Shown: one piece after another, positions 55,817 through 64,000 of the stretch
Layout of the letters: each line of letters begins with the position of its first letter
Numbering within the stretch: position 1 is the first letter of the stretch
NCBI GenBank assembly: GCA_021730225.1
Contig: CP072532.1
Span: 827,230-891,229, forward strand
From: Candidatus Vesicomyidisocius sp. Agig_15_S12
GTDB lineage: Bacteria > Pseudomonadota > Gammaproteobacteria > PS1 > Pseudothioglobaceae
Reading direction: 5' to 3'
DNA: 64,000 nucleotides
Translations under genes and position numbers: made by a program
Notes under the pieces: model-generated
Seen by the model: the letters and a program-made list of their open reading frames with translations, nothing else
The model's database searches: none
Told to the model about the DNA's origin: nothing

Positions 55817-56074
55817 ATGATGAAAAAAAATATTATTTATTGCTCAGATTCTTGTTTTTTTTGCCAAAAAGCTTACCAATTACTTGAAAAAAGAGGTATC
55901 CCTTTTAAGAAACACTACGTTAGGACCCAAGCCGACTGGAATGAAGTGAAAGAAAAAACAAATAAAACAACCGTTCCACAAATATTTATTAATGACTTCT
56001 ATATAGGAGGGTTTGATGACTTATCAGCCGCAGAACAATCCGGAAAATTAGATGAAATTTTAAATAAACCATGA
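55817..56074 (+). CDS. grxC: Glutaredoxin 3 (GrxC type)
   Basis: An 85-residue glutaredoxin. The active site is CFFC in SDSCFFCQKAYQLL, instead of the usual CPYC. TVPQIFIND and GGFDDL, the glutathione-binding segments, are present. Family knowledge: reduces disulfides and glutathionylated proteins. The Pro-to-Phe change in the active site is unusual and should change redox potential. In the common order yibN-grxC-secB-gpsA the secB gene is missing: the grxC TGA overlaps the gpsA ATG. Confidence 0.92.
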   Translation: MMKKNIIYCSDSCFFCQKAYQLLEKRGIPFKKHYVRTQADWNEVKEKTNKTTVPQIFINDFYIGGFDDLSAAEQSGKLDEILNKP

Positions 56075-57054
56075 GTAATAACCTTAGTATCATTGGTGCT
56101 GGCGCTTGGGGAAGTGCCTTAGCCATTGCCCTTTATGATAACTTTGATACAATTTATCTACACACCCACACTCAAGATGACATCAAAAAATTAAAATCAA
56201 AGCATTTAGCATTATCCATACCCTATCCTAACAATGTAAAAATTGCTTATGATTTATGTAAATTACAAGATTCTAAAAACATACTAATTACCACTCCTAG
56301 CTACGCATTTTCTGAAATTTTGGAAAAAATAAAGCCATTTATTAATCATACTCATAAAATTGCTTGGGGTACCAAGGGTTTTGATACAACTAAAAGATGT
56401 TTTCTATATGAAAGTTTCAAACGTTTATTCCCAAATCGTAATGGGTGTGTTATCTCTGGACCAAGTTTTGCATTTGAAGTAGCACTAAATAAACCTACCG
56501 CATTAGTCGTGGCATCTGTTGATAAAAATACCAGAAATCACTTTGCAAAATTAATACAAACAAACACATTACGTACTTATACTAATGCTGACATTATCGG
56601 AGTAGAAGTTGGGGGATCAGTTAAAAATATATTAGCCATCGCCGCAGGTATTGCCTCAGGATTAAAATATGGTTTTAATACTCAAGCAGCCTTAATCGCT
56701 AGGGGATTATCAGAGATGTCACGCTTAGGGAAAAGTCTTGGTGCAAAAAATTCTACTTTTATTGGCCTATCTGGTTTAGGAGATTTAGTACTTACTTGTT
56801 CAGATAATTTATCTAGAAACAGAAGGTTTGGCCAAGAATTAGTTAACAACCATAATATCAAAAATGCGTTAATCAATGTAGGGGGTACAGTTGAAGGGCT
56901 TAATACACTTGATCTTATTTTGTCTATTGCCAATAAAAAACAAGTAAAAATGCCAATTTGTGAGCAAGTTTATCAAGTTACTCAAGGAAAAATAACCCCT
57001 ACTAAAGCAATTAATTATTTAATGTCTAGAGAACAACAACAGAATAACGAATGA
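56071..57054 (+). CDS. gpsA: Glycerol-3-phosphate dehydrogenase [NAD(P)+]
   Basis: A 327-residue enzyme with the dinucleotide motif IIGAGAWGSALAIAL, SGPSFAFEVA, GGSVKNILAIAAGIASGLKYGFN and NVGGTVEGLNTL. Family knowledge: makes sn-glycerol-3-phosphate for phospholipid synthesis. Coupled by four-base overlaps to grxC before it and the phosphatase gene after it. Full length for the family. Confidence 0.97.
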   Translation: MSNNLSIIGAGAWGSALAIALYDNFDTIYLHTHTQDDIKKLKSKHLALSIPYPNNVKIAYDLCKLQDSKNILITTPSYAFSEILEKIKPFINHTHKIAWGTKGFDTTKRCFLYESFKRLFPNRNGCVISGPSFAFEVALNKPTALVVASVDKNTRNHFAKLIQTNTLRTYTNADIIGVEVGGSVKNILAIAAGIASGLKYGFNTQAALIARGLSEMSRLGKSLGAKNSTFIGLSGLGDLVLTCSDNLSRNRRFGQELVNNHNIKNALINVGGTVEGLNTLDLILSIANKKQVKMPICEQVYQVTQGKITPTKAINYLMSREQQQNNE

Positions 57055-57578
57055 AATTAGATCTACTTAGGCACGGAATACCTATTGGTGGGCATATTTA
57101 TCGTGGCAACCAGAATGATCCTATTAGCAAAAATGGTTGGCAACAGATGCTCAAATCTACTCAAGGAGAATCATGGGATTACATTGCCAGTTCACCCTTA
57201 ATACGTTGTGCTAAATTTGCTAAGTATTTATCCAAAAAACAAGGTATTTATTGCGAAATTATTAATAATTTTAAAGAGTTAGGTTTTGGTGATTGGCAGG
57301 GTAAAAATATTGATTCTATTGGTCTAAAATTAGTTAATAATTTTAGACAAGATCCTATTAATCATCAACCACCTAATGCAGAAAACCTTCATGATTTTCA
57401 ATCACGGGTTTTGTCTTCCTTTAAAGATATTAAACTTCATTATACCAATAAATCAGTATTAATTATAACGCACGCTGGTGTTATTCGAATAATTAAATCT
57501 TACTTATTAAATCTACCTGTTGAAAAAATGTTTACAATGGAAGTTCCTTGTGCATCCAGTGAGAGTTTTACTATTTAG
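57051..57578 (+). CDS. Histidine phosphatase family protein
   Basis: A 175-residue protein of the phosphoglycerate mutase-like superfamily: catalytic LLRHGIP at the N-terminus, IASSPLIRCAKFA, FKELGFGDWQG and the second histidine in ITHAGVIR. Family knowledge: members include alpha-ribazole phosphatase (CobC), SixA and broad phosphatases; the sequence GDWQG resembles the CobC branch, but no cobalamin genes are nearby. The substrate is not assigned. The stop lies inside a hairpin terminator. Confidence 0.85.
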   Translation: MKLDLLRHGIPIGGHIYRGNQNDPISKNGWQQMLKSTQGESWDYIASSPLIRCAKFAKYLSKKQGIYCEIINNFKELGFGDWQGKNIDSIGLKLVNNFRQDPINHQPPNAENLHDFQSRVLSSFKDIKLHYTNKSVLIITHAGVIRIIKSYLLNLPVEKMFTMEVPCASSESFTI

Positions 57579-57605
57579 CATTTTACTTATTAGTAAAACT
57601 CTTTT
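57562..57605 (+). terminator. Intrinsic terminator after the gpsA operon
   Basis: A 12-bp perfect inverted repeat AGAGTTTTACTA (57562-57573) / TAGTAAAACTCT (57591-57602), loop 17 bases, runs into TTTT. Its left arm overlaps the last codons of the phosphatase gene. Fits a terminator of the trpG/rhodanese-to-phosphatase transcript. Confidence 0.7.
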
Positions 57606-57969
57606 AATCCAATCAAATTAATCTCAAAAATTAGAATCATAACTAAATTCTTTTAAAAACACAATTTTTTAAAAGAAAATAAAAAAATAAAATTACTAAA
57701 AATGTTAATTTAAGATAACCAACTTAACAAAATACAAATTAATACATTATTACTTAGAAAATAGGCATAATAATCACAATAAATACTATCCTATATTACT
57801 GATGTTTATTTACCATAAAAGTTTAGAGGATTACTCTAAAAGTAACCTTGATTATATGAAACAGATATACAACAGCATAAATATATAACAAACTTGAATA
57901 GTACGACGATTATTCAATTTAAAGAACACACTAATTGATAGACAATAAAAATCTATATTAAATAGTAAC
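57579..57969. other. AT-rich spacer between convergent genes
   Basis: A 391-base stretch without a gene. Besides the terminator described, a perfect stem TTTAGAG-GATTA-CTCTAAA lies at 57822-57840 and on the minus strand is followed by CTTTTA; it could be a weak terminator for rplM-rpsI. In other gammaproteobacteria petABC often follows rpsI; no trace was recognised. Confidence 0.45.
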
Positions 57970-58365
57970 TTAACGCTTAGAGAATTGTTCACTCTTACGT
58001 GCTTTCTTACGACCAACTTTCTTACGTTCTACAATTCTAGCGTCTCGCGTTACAAAACCTGCTTCACGTAATACACCCCGTAAATCATTGTTGTACGCAA
58101 TAAGTGCACGAGTCACCCCTAATCTAATCGCGCCAGCTTGGCCTGTATCCCCACCACCTTTAACCATAATATTAAAATCAAATTTATCTTTCATATCAGA
58201 CGTATCTAATGGTTGATTGATAATCATTGAAGAAGTTTCACGTCCAAAATATTCATTCATTGGGCGTTTATTAACTATAAAAACACCTTTTCCTTTACTC
58301 ATATAAACACGAGCTACTGATGTTTTTCTTCTACCTGTTGCATAATAAATCTCTGTTTTTACCAT
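57970..58365 (-). CDS. rpsI: 30S ribosomal protein S9
   Basis: A 131-residue protein with [20 protein letters not shown] at the start, [19 protein letters not shown] and the basic C-terminus [16 protein letters not shown], whose final arginine contacts P-site tRNA. It follows rplM by 13 bases. Confidence 0.98.
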   Translation of the reverse strand: MVKTEIYYATGRRKTSVARVYMSKGKGVFIVNKRPMNEYFGRETSSMIINQPLDTSDMKDKFDFNIMVKGGGDTGQAGAIRLGVTRALIAYNNDLRGVLREAGFVTRDARIVERKKVGRKKARKSEQFSKR

Positions 58366-58378
58366 AATATTCTTTACC

Positions 58379-58807
58379 TTAAATATCTAATACTTTAGGT
58401 TGTTGTGCACCGTGTATGTGCTCACTGTCTGCAAATACTTTCATTTTTTTAAACATATCTCTTCCTAAAGGACCTTTTGGCAACATGCCCTTCACCGCTT
58501 TATTAATAATTATCTCTGGATTTTTAGCCTGTAAATCTTTGAATGCTATTGATTTTAAGTTACCAACATATCCTGTATGGTGGTAATATATTTTATCTTC
58601 AAATTTATTACCTGTTACCTTAATTTTTGAGGCATTGATAACAACAATATAATCACCAATATCCGTATGTGGTGTATATTCAGGTTTATGCTTACCACGA
58701 AGATAAGAAGCAATTTTAGTTGCTAAACGACCTAAGGTTTTACCATCAGCATCAATGAGTAACCAATCTTTTTTAACTTCGCATGCTTTAGCGCTAAATG
58801 TTTTCAT
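58379..58807 (-). CDS. rplM: 50S ribosomal protein L13
   Basis: A 142-residue protein of normal length: [60 protein letters not shown] and [11 protein letters not shown]. First gene of rplM-rpsI. The upstream region has a TATAAT inside an 18-bp palindrome. Confidence 0.98.
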   Translation of the reverse strand: MKTFSAKACEVKKDWLLIDADGKTLGRLATKIASYLRGKHKPEYTPHTDIGDYIVVINASKIKVTGNKFEDKIYYHHTGYVGNLKSIAFKDLQAKNPEIIINKAVKGMLPKGPLGRDMFKKMKVFADSEHIHGAQQPKVLDI

Positions 58808-58837
58808 GTCCCTATATATATTTATGTAAAATAAATG

Positions 58838-58872
58838 GAATGATTATAATCATTCTGAACTTTAAATGTTCA
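58838..58872 (-). promoter_or_regulatory. rplM-rpsI promoter with an 18-bp palindrome over the -10
   Basis: GAATGATTATAATCATTC (58838-58855) is a perfect palindrome. On the minus strand its centre holds TATAAT (58848-58843), with TGAACA (58872-58867) 18 bases upstream, so it probably overlaps the rplM promoter. The overlap with a symmetric site suggests, but does not prove, an operator. Some resemblance to AT-rich operator half-sites such as those of Fur is too loose to name. Confidence 0.5.
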
Positions 58873-59908
58873 CCTATATTTCAATACTAACATAATTAAT
58901 CGCATCACTAGATTCACTTTGAAAAACAACTAACACCGTTAATTTATTTTATGTAATAAAAGTAATCAAAAAAAAATAGCCTGTATACAATAGCATTATC
59001 GTCGTATATTATTAATTTTTTCATTGGTGTATTCATTAAGTTAATTAGTTTTGGCTTAATATCATAAATAATATTAAAACTCTTTGAGTTAACATTCTAA
59101 TAAAAAACTTAATTTACTATACCTTTTGAATTAAAATTGTTATTCTTACATAAACCATATACTTGCACAACTTGCAATATCAAGTACATTACTCATATTC
59201 TTACTTTTATAATCATACAATTATCTTCACCTAAATTTAAAAACATTCATGGTAATAAAAAATTAATATCTATAACACAAAAACACAACTTTATTCATTT
59301 ACGAAAAAATAGATTATTATCCATTTTAAAAAACAATCTTATCTGATTATTTTAACAACCTATAATAATTAATTTTTTCTTATTAAAAACTTATTTTATT
59401 AAATAATAAAAATGTAAAACTCAGAACAAAATAATCATTCTTAACTTAAATTAAAAAAATTAAAAAGATTTTCCTTAACAATTTGAACCTTGTCAACCTA
59501 AAATAACTAATCATTACCCTTAATAAACCAACATATGCTAATATGCAATGTCTAAAAATTCCTAAAATCTCGCTTTGATTATGGTTAACTAAGTTAAAAT
59601 TACTGAATATATTTTTTATTAAGGTACCTTAATATACTAAAAGATATGTTTTCTATAACTTTCTATTTTTTACAAACTTAACCCATAATTTGTACAATTT
59701 TTATAAGGTATTTATAACTTCAAAGTTTCATATCCGACTATTTAAATACTAAATGTTGTTATTGTCCCTTTATATTGAGTAAATGATTTTTTAATACTAT
59801 TTTTCTGAGGTTGTTAATGCCTACAACAGTCTAAATGGTATAGTTATAGACTACAAGTAATATTAAGAGATTGAGTTGGTAGATATTAATTGTGATTAGT
59901 ACCAGTTT
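58856..59908. other. Gene-free region spanning a strand-composition switch, candidate replication origin
   Basis: About 1.05 kb with no supportable gene. A 69-codon frame at 59137-59346 (TTG start) looks like chance. My hand count on the plus strand gives about 107 C against 41 G in 58861-59580, and about 33 C against 40 G in 59581-59900. Genes on either side show the same reversal: minus-strand genes to the left have G/T-rich coding strands, those to the right A/C-rich ones. This is the pattern expected around an origin. No canonical DnaA box is present; the nearest are TTATCCATT (59317) and TTATCTTCA (59221), each with two mismatches. Confidence 0.45.
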
Positions 59909-60451
59909 CTAGACTTTAGTCATCTTATTTATTCTTTCTAGAAGTCGTTTTTGTTTGAGTTTGGACAAGTAATCAACAAATAAAATACCCTTTAGATGAT
60001 CTATTTCATGTTGGATGCAAATAGCAAGTAATCCTGTTGCTTGCATGGTAAATATCTCACCTTCTTCGTTGATTGCTTTAACTTTAATATAATTAGCACG
60101 TTGAACCTCTGCTTGAAAATCTAACACAGATAGACAACCTTCGGTGTGTTTTTCTTGTCCATCTTTTTCTTTAATTTCTGGATTGATAAAACATAAAGGA
60201 TATTGTTTTTGTAGTAACTCGTGTGAGTCATTTTTTCGATTTTTAAATAAAAATTGAGAGTTTGGCACATCAATGACTACTATTTGTAGATGTTGGTTAA
60301 CTTGGGTAGCAGCTAATCCGATACCATTTCTAGCATACATAGTTTCAAACATATTTTTGATTAAAATTTGTATGGTTTTATTAACTATATTCACATTTTT
60401 AGCTCTAATTCTTAAGCGTTTATCAGGGTGGCTTAAGATGGGTAGAATCAT
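59909..60451 (-). CDS. def: Peptide deformylase
   Basis: A 180-residue enzyme with all three motifs: GIGLAATQVNQ, EGCLSV and HEIDHLKG, which bind the catalytic metal. Family knowledge: removes the N-formyl group from new proteins. It is slightly longer than usual because of an insertion around NSQFLFKNRKNDSHELLQ. Its ATG overlaps the nadB TGA. fmt and rsmB, frequent neighbours, are absent here. Confidence 0.96.
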   Translation of the reverse strand: MILPILSHPDKRLRIRAKNVNIVNKTIQILIKNMFETMYARNGIGLAATQVNQHLQIVVIDVPNSQFLFKNRKNDSHELLQKQYPLCFINPEIKEKDGQEKHTEGCLSVLDFQAEVQRANYIKVKAINEEGEIFTMQATGLLAICIQHEIDHLKGILFVDYLSKLKQKRLLERINKMTKV

Positions 60452-62010
60452 GATTTTTTAATTACAGTATTAATTGGATTATTTGATTGTTGTGGATGAT
60501 CTTCATTGTAATGCAATCCTCTACTTTCTGTTCTAAAAATTGCAGATTGCACAATTAATTGTGCGGTTTGAATAAGGTTTCTTAACTCAATTAAATTACT
60601 AGATATTAAATAAAGTTTGTAGTAATCGTTCACTTCTGCTTGAATTTGATTCAGACGATACTGTGCATATTTTAAGCGTTTGTTAGAACGTACAATGCCA
60701 ACAAAATTCCACATAATACGGCGAATTTCATCCCATAAATGTGATACAACTACTTTTTCTTTTGAAGGTGCTACTTTGGAAGCGTCCCACTGACTAAATT
60801 TTTTATATGTTAATCTTGTTGTTGATTGTTGATTTATATAATTAGCACAAGATTTAGCAAATACCACACATTCTAATAAAGAATTACTTGCCATACGATT
60901 AGCACCATGTACCCCAGTGTGCGCAACCTCGCCAATGGCGTATAGATTATCTATATTAGTTTGACCATCAAGATTGGTTTGTACACCTCCACATGTATAA
61001 TGTGCTGCAGGTACAACAGGGATAGCATTCTTAGAAATATCAATACCAAGTGACTTGCATTTTTTGTAAATAGTTGGAAAATGTTGTTTAATCCAGCTTT
61101 TGTTTTTAAATGAAATGTCTAAATAAACACATTCAAATCCATGAGTTTTTATTTGTATATCAATTGCACGGGCAACAATATCACGTGGTGCAAGTTCCTC
61201 TCGATTATCAAATTCATGCATAAAAGATTCGCCATTTTGTAAAATTAACTTACCGCCTTCGCCACGAAGTGCCTCGGTAATTAAAAAAGATTTTGCATGT
61301 GGATGGTAAAGGCAAGTAGGATGGAATTGGGTAAATTCCATATTAGTAATAATGCATTTTGCTCGATAAGCCATGGCAATCCCATCACCTGTTGATGTAT
61401 CTGGGTTGGAGGTATAAAGATAAGTTTTTGATGCTCCTCCTGTGGCAATAATAGTTTTATGAGAGATAAAACTTTCAACTTGATTGGTATTTTTGTTTAA
61501 AACATAAGCACCATAGCAATCGTAGGATTTGATTAATAAATCAATGGCAATATAGTTTTCAAAAAGTGTTATATTACTTTTTTCTTTAACGTTTTTAAGC
61601 AAATTAATTTGGATTGATTGTCCTGTTTTATCAGCAACATGCGCTACTCTTCTATGACTATGACCACCTTCAGTGGTTAGATGATAATCATCTTTATCTT
61701 TGGTAAATTTAACTCCGGAATGTTCTAATGAGGTAATAGCCTTGGGTGCATTTTCAACCATAAAGCGAATGGCAGTTTCATCACCTAAGCCTGCTGCAGT
61801 TAACAAGGTATCTTGTACATGAGTAGTAAAGTTATCATTTATGTCTAGCACAGCAGATATACCGCCTTGCGCATAGTATGAACTGCCTTCTAATATTTTA
61901 TCTTTGGCAATTAGCGCAACATTAAAATTATCTGATAATTGTAATGCACTCATTAGTCCTGCACTACCTGTACCAATAATTAGAACGTCAAAATAATGTT
62001 GTTTTGTCAT
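60448..62010 (-). CDS. nadB: L-aspartate oxidase
   Basis: A 520-residue flavoprotein with the FAD motif IIGTGSAGLMSALQL, the EGSSYYAQGGISAV segment, GGASKTYLYTSNPDTSTGDG, ALRGEGG and VHGANRMASNSLLECV. A C-terminal fumarate-reductase-like helical domain follows. Family knowledge: oxidises aspartate to iminoaspartate for NAD synthesis. nadA and nadC are not adjacent. It is coupled to def by a four-base overlap, and codon use here is more A/C-rich on the coding strand than in minus-strand genes left of 59 kb. Confidence 0.97.
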   Translation of the reverse strand: MTKQHYFDVLIIGTGSAGLMSALQLSDNFNVALIAKDKILEGSSYYAQGGISAVLDINDNFTTHVQDTLLTAAGLGDETAIRFMVENAPKAITSLEHSGVKFTKDKDDYHLTTEGGHSHRRVAHVADKTGQSIQINLLKNVKEKSNITLFENYIAIDLLIKSYDCYGAYVLNKNTNQVESFISHKTIIATGGASKTYLYTSNPDTSTGDGIAMAYRAKCIITNMEFTQFHPTCLYHPHAKSFLITEALRGEGGKLILQNGESFMHEFDNREELAPRDIVARAIDIQIKTHGFECVYLDISFKNKSWIKQHFPTIYKKCKSLGIDISKNAIPVVPAAHYTCGGVQTNLDGQTNIDNLYAIGEVAHTGVHGANRMASNSLLECVVFAKSCANYINQQSTTRLTYKKFSQWDASKVAPSKEKVVVSHLWDEIRRIMWNFVGIVRSNKRLKYAQYRLNQIQAEVNDYYKLYLISSNLIELRNLIQTAQLIVQSAIFRTESRGLHYNEDHPQQSNNPINTVIKKS

Positions 62011-62069
62011 TGGTATTAACGATAAATGAATATTATTGGCATAATCTTTTTTAATTCATTAATGTAGAT

Positions 62070-64000
62070 TTATATATTAATTTTTGGTTTTATTATTAGT
62101 ATTAATTTAGGTAATAGGGTTAAATTGGCAAATAGTGCACTAAGCATTGCAATAGCAGTAAATACGCCAAAATAAATACTGGGTATAAAGTTAGATAAAA
62201 CTAAAATTAAAAAGCCTATTGTAACTGTAATTGAGGTGTAGAACATAGCTAATCCAATGCTAGCATGTGAGCGATACATAGTTGCCATATAATCCTTGTC
62301 TTTCTTAAATTCATGCTTAAAACGATGGATGTAGTGAATAGCATTATCAACGCCAATACCAATGGCAATTGTTGAAATAGTGATAGTCATTAAGTCTAGT
62401 GGGATATTTAATAATCCCATAATACCAAGAATAAAAAGTGATGGTAAAGTGTTTGTAATTAATGCAAGGATGGATAAACTAAATGATTTGAAAATAAATA
62501 AAAACATGATAAAAATCATTACAAATACCACAGTAATCGTTTTTATTTGCGAGTCAAATAAACTTTGTAACATGTTATTGTACAAAACTAGCATACCGCT
62601 TAAATGAAAACTATTTTGTTTAAATCCAAGTTCAGTAGAAATATGATGTTGTATTTGATCAATTAATTTTCCACGTTTTAATTGTTTTTCAGTTTCTCTA
62701 ATACGGATAACCATTCTTAGTTCTCCACTGTTCTCAGATAAATAAGGATATAACACTTGTACTTTAGCACGTTCAGGTAATTGTGAATGAATAATATTTA
62801 AGAGAAATCCATTAGGTGCTTTACCATCATTAGCCTGGGTTAGAATCTGCATTAAAGTGTCAATTGATAACACTTTACCAGTTTCATCTAAAGAATTAAG
62901 ATATTGATGAACATCATGTATCTCATTACGTAAATCCTCGTCAAACCAGTAGTCTTCTGCTAAATTGTCAAAAATAATTTCTAGTGGAATGGTGCCACCC
63001 AGTTCTTTATCAATCAGAGTTAGCCCTTGGTTGATCTCTGTGTTTTGTTTAAAATAATTAATAAAACGATTTTCAACACTAAGTTTGCTAATCCCAAATC
63101 CAGAACCTAATATCAATATTGCCAATATTACCAATAAATGATTGCCAAATTTTTCTACAAATTTAGCCAATAAAGTGGTAGCTCTTAGTTCGGTTTTGTG
63201 TTTTGTAATTTTTGCTTTTGGTAACAAACTCATGATCATCGGAAAAGCTAAAAACGATAACACAAGAGCAATAATAACGCCAATTGACATCATCCAACCA
63301 AAATTAATCACAGGCCTGATACCACTAATAAGTAAAGAACTAAAAGCTATAAATGTGGTTAAAGTTGTAAAAAAACAAGGCTTAAACATTTGCGATAAGG
63401 TGTCTTTAATTAGTTGATGTGAGTTGATATTTGGATTAAGCTGGGAAATTTCTCTATATCTAACTATAAGGTGAATAACTATAGAAAGTGTCATAACTAG
63501 TAATAATGAAAAAAAATTAGATGAAATAATGGTAATTTTCCAACCTAAATAAGCTAAAATACCTGTCATGATAAGCGAACTGGAAATACTTATTCCAATT
63601 GGAATAATAACCCATCGAATACTTTTAAAAATAATCGTTAAAATTAAACTCATCAACCCAATAACTGCTAAACTAAATATGATCAAATCATTGCTAATAT
63701 AGGTCACAATATCAGTAGTTATCATAGGTAACCCACCTAAGAATAAATGAGCCTTGTTTGAATATTGGTTAATAGTAGTTCGAATTTGGGCAATTGTTTG
63801 TGCTTGTATTTTATTTTGGATAGTGATATTCTTTAAAACTTGCTTTTCAATAATTTTAAGTTTTAATTGTTGGTCATTTGATAATTTATTATTAGCTCTT
63901 TGGATGCGCATTTTGTCAAGATTTTCACGTAATTCTTTGAATTTTTGATTATTTTTTAGTGTCACTAGAATAGCAGTTGTTTTTCCATCTTGGCTAACTA
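62070..64000 (-). CDS. RND/MMPL-superfamily exporter (5' part outside window)
   Basis: At least 643 codons; the frame stays open past a GTG at 63965 through SQDGKTTAILVTLKNNQ to the right edge, so the gene starts outside. Two sets of membrane helices are visible (about five after residue 90, and another five near the C-terminus), separated by a large periplasmic loop, with conserved GIGVDNAIHYIHRFKHE in the second half. Family knowledge: fits the COG1033-type exporters related to MmpL and hopanoid transporters; substrate unknown. Gene end lies 59 bases from nadB. Confidence 0.85.
   Translation of the reverse strand, partial: VSQDGKTTAILVTLKNNQKFKELRENLDKMRIQRANNKLSNDQQLKLKIIEKQVLKNITIQNKIQAQTIAQIRTTINQYSNKAHLFLGGLPMITTDIVTYISNDLIIFSLAVIGLMSLILTIIFKSIRWVIIPIGISISSSLIMTGILAYLGWKITIISSNFFSLLLVMTLSIVIHLIVRYREISQLNPNINSHQLIKDTLSQMFKPCFFTTLTTFIAFSSLLISGIRPVINFGWMMSIGVIIALVLSFLAFPMIMSLLPKAKITKHKTELRATTLLAKFVEKFGNHLLVILAILILGSGFGISKLSVENRFINYFKQNTEINQGLTLIDKELGGTIPLEIIFDNLAEDYWFDEDLRNEIHDVHQYLNSLDETGKVLSIDTLMQILTQANDGKAPNGFLLNIIHSQLPERAKVQVLYPYLSENSGELRMVIRIRETEKQLKRGKLIDQIQHHISTELGFKQNSFHLSGMLVLYNNMLQSLFDSQIKTITVVFVMIFIMFLFIFKSFSLSILALITNTLPSLFILGIMGLLNIPLDLMTITISTIAIGIGVDNAIHYIHRFKHEFKKDKDYMATMYRSHASIGLAMFYTSITVTIGFLILVLSNFIPSIYFGVFTAIAMLSALFANLTLLPKLILIIKPKINI

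Noticed and set aside
59317-59325. DnaA box TTATCCATT
   Set aside because: Two mismatches to TTATCCACA and isolated; in AT-rich DNA this is expected by chance, so it does not support the origin call.
59137-59346. 69-codon open frame in the candidate origin region
   Set aside because: TTG start, no ribosome site, composition typical of translated AT-rich DNA.

Overview
This window looks like a stretch of the small, AT-rich chromosome of a sulfur-oxidising gammaproteobacterial endosymbiont. The closest match I can propose is the vesicomyid clam symbiont lineage (Candidatus Ruthia / Vesicomyosocius, SUP05 relatives). The reasons are a complete oxidative-type dsr gene run with dsrEFH and dsrL, gammaproteobacterial gene orders with single members missing, many 0.3-1.3 kb AT-rich spacers that look like decayed genes, and no insertion sequences, phage genes or CRISPR arrays. 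The species is an inference from gene content and composition; no database search was made.

Layout. 1-9.2 kb: dsrA-B-E-F-H-C-M-K-L-J-O on the minus strand (dsrO cut by the left edge), the cytoplasmic and membrane machinery that oxidises stored or persulfide sulfur to sulfite. 9.4-11.4 kb: gltD and rplS. 12.6-18.2 kb: carA-mlaA-carB-greA, an operon with an outer-membrane lipid transport gene inside the carbamoyl-phosphate synthase pair. 18.2-21 kb: a small sulfur-trafficking neighbourhood (HMA-domain protein overlapping thiS, a ThiI-like PP-loop protein, and a second DsrC/TusE-like protein) with a perfect 28-bp palindrome in it. 21-25.2 kb: rnm-yciO-alaS. 25.2-33.2 kb: glmS-pgi-galU followed by a surface-glycan glycosyltransferase group with one decayed member. 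34-45.3 kb: housekeeping genes (glnS, surE, clpA, lptG, guaA, tadA, fabD-fabG, rplU-rpmA). 45.4-50.8 kb: ppiB-lpxH facing a PP0621-like/yciB/gcvT/gcvH/RNase II operon. 50.9-58.8 kb: tRNA-Leu(UAA), ridA, recG-ubiC, trpG/pabA, rhodanese-grxC-gpsA-phosphatase, rplM-rpsI. 59.9-64 kb: nadB-def and an RND/MMPL exporter running off the right edge.

How the genes work together. DsrEFH hands sulfur to DsrC, DsrAB oxidises DsrC-bound sulfur to sulfite, DsrL couples to a pyridine nucleotide or similar carrier, and DsrMKJO(P) returns electrons to the membrane. The second DsrC-like protein and the PP-loop protein probably form a separate sulfur relay for tRNA or cofactor thiolation. GlmS, Pgi and GalU make amino-sugar and UDP-glucose precursors that the adjacent glycosyltransferases could use.

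The most notable observations are these. There is a switch in strand composition near 59.6 kb that looks like a replication origin without canonical DnaA boxes. RecG carries Asn in place of the motif II Asp. A 28-bp palindrome lies between the PP-loop and DsrC-like genes. Remnants of a YihY-family gene and of other genes persist in the spacers. Two independent 16-bp tandem duplications lie over stop codons. MlaA lacks a lipobox. Gene losses inside conserved neighbourhoods include secB and probably clpS, lptF and ubiA. I found no clearly new multi-gene system; the sulfur-relay neighbourhood at 18-21 kb is the best candidate for one.
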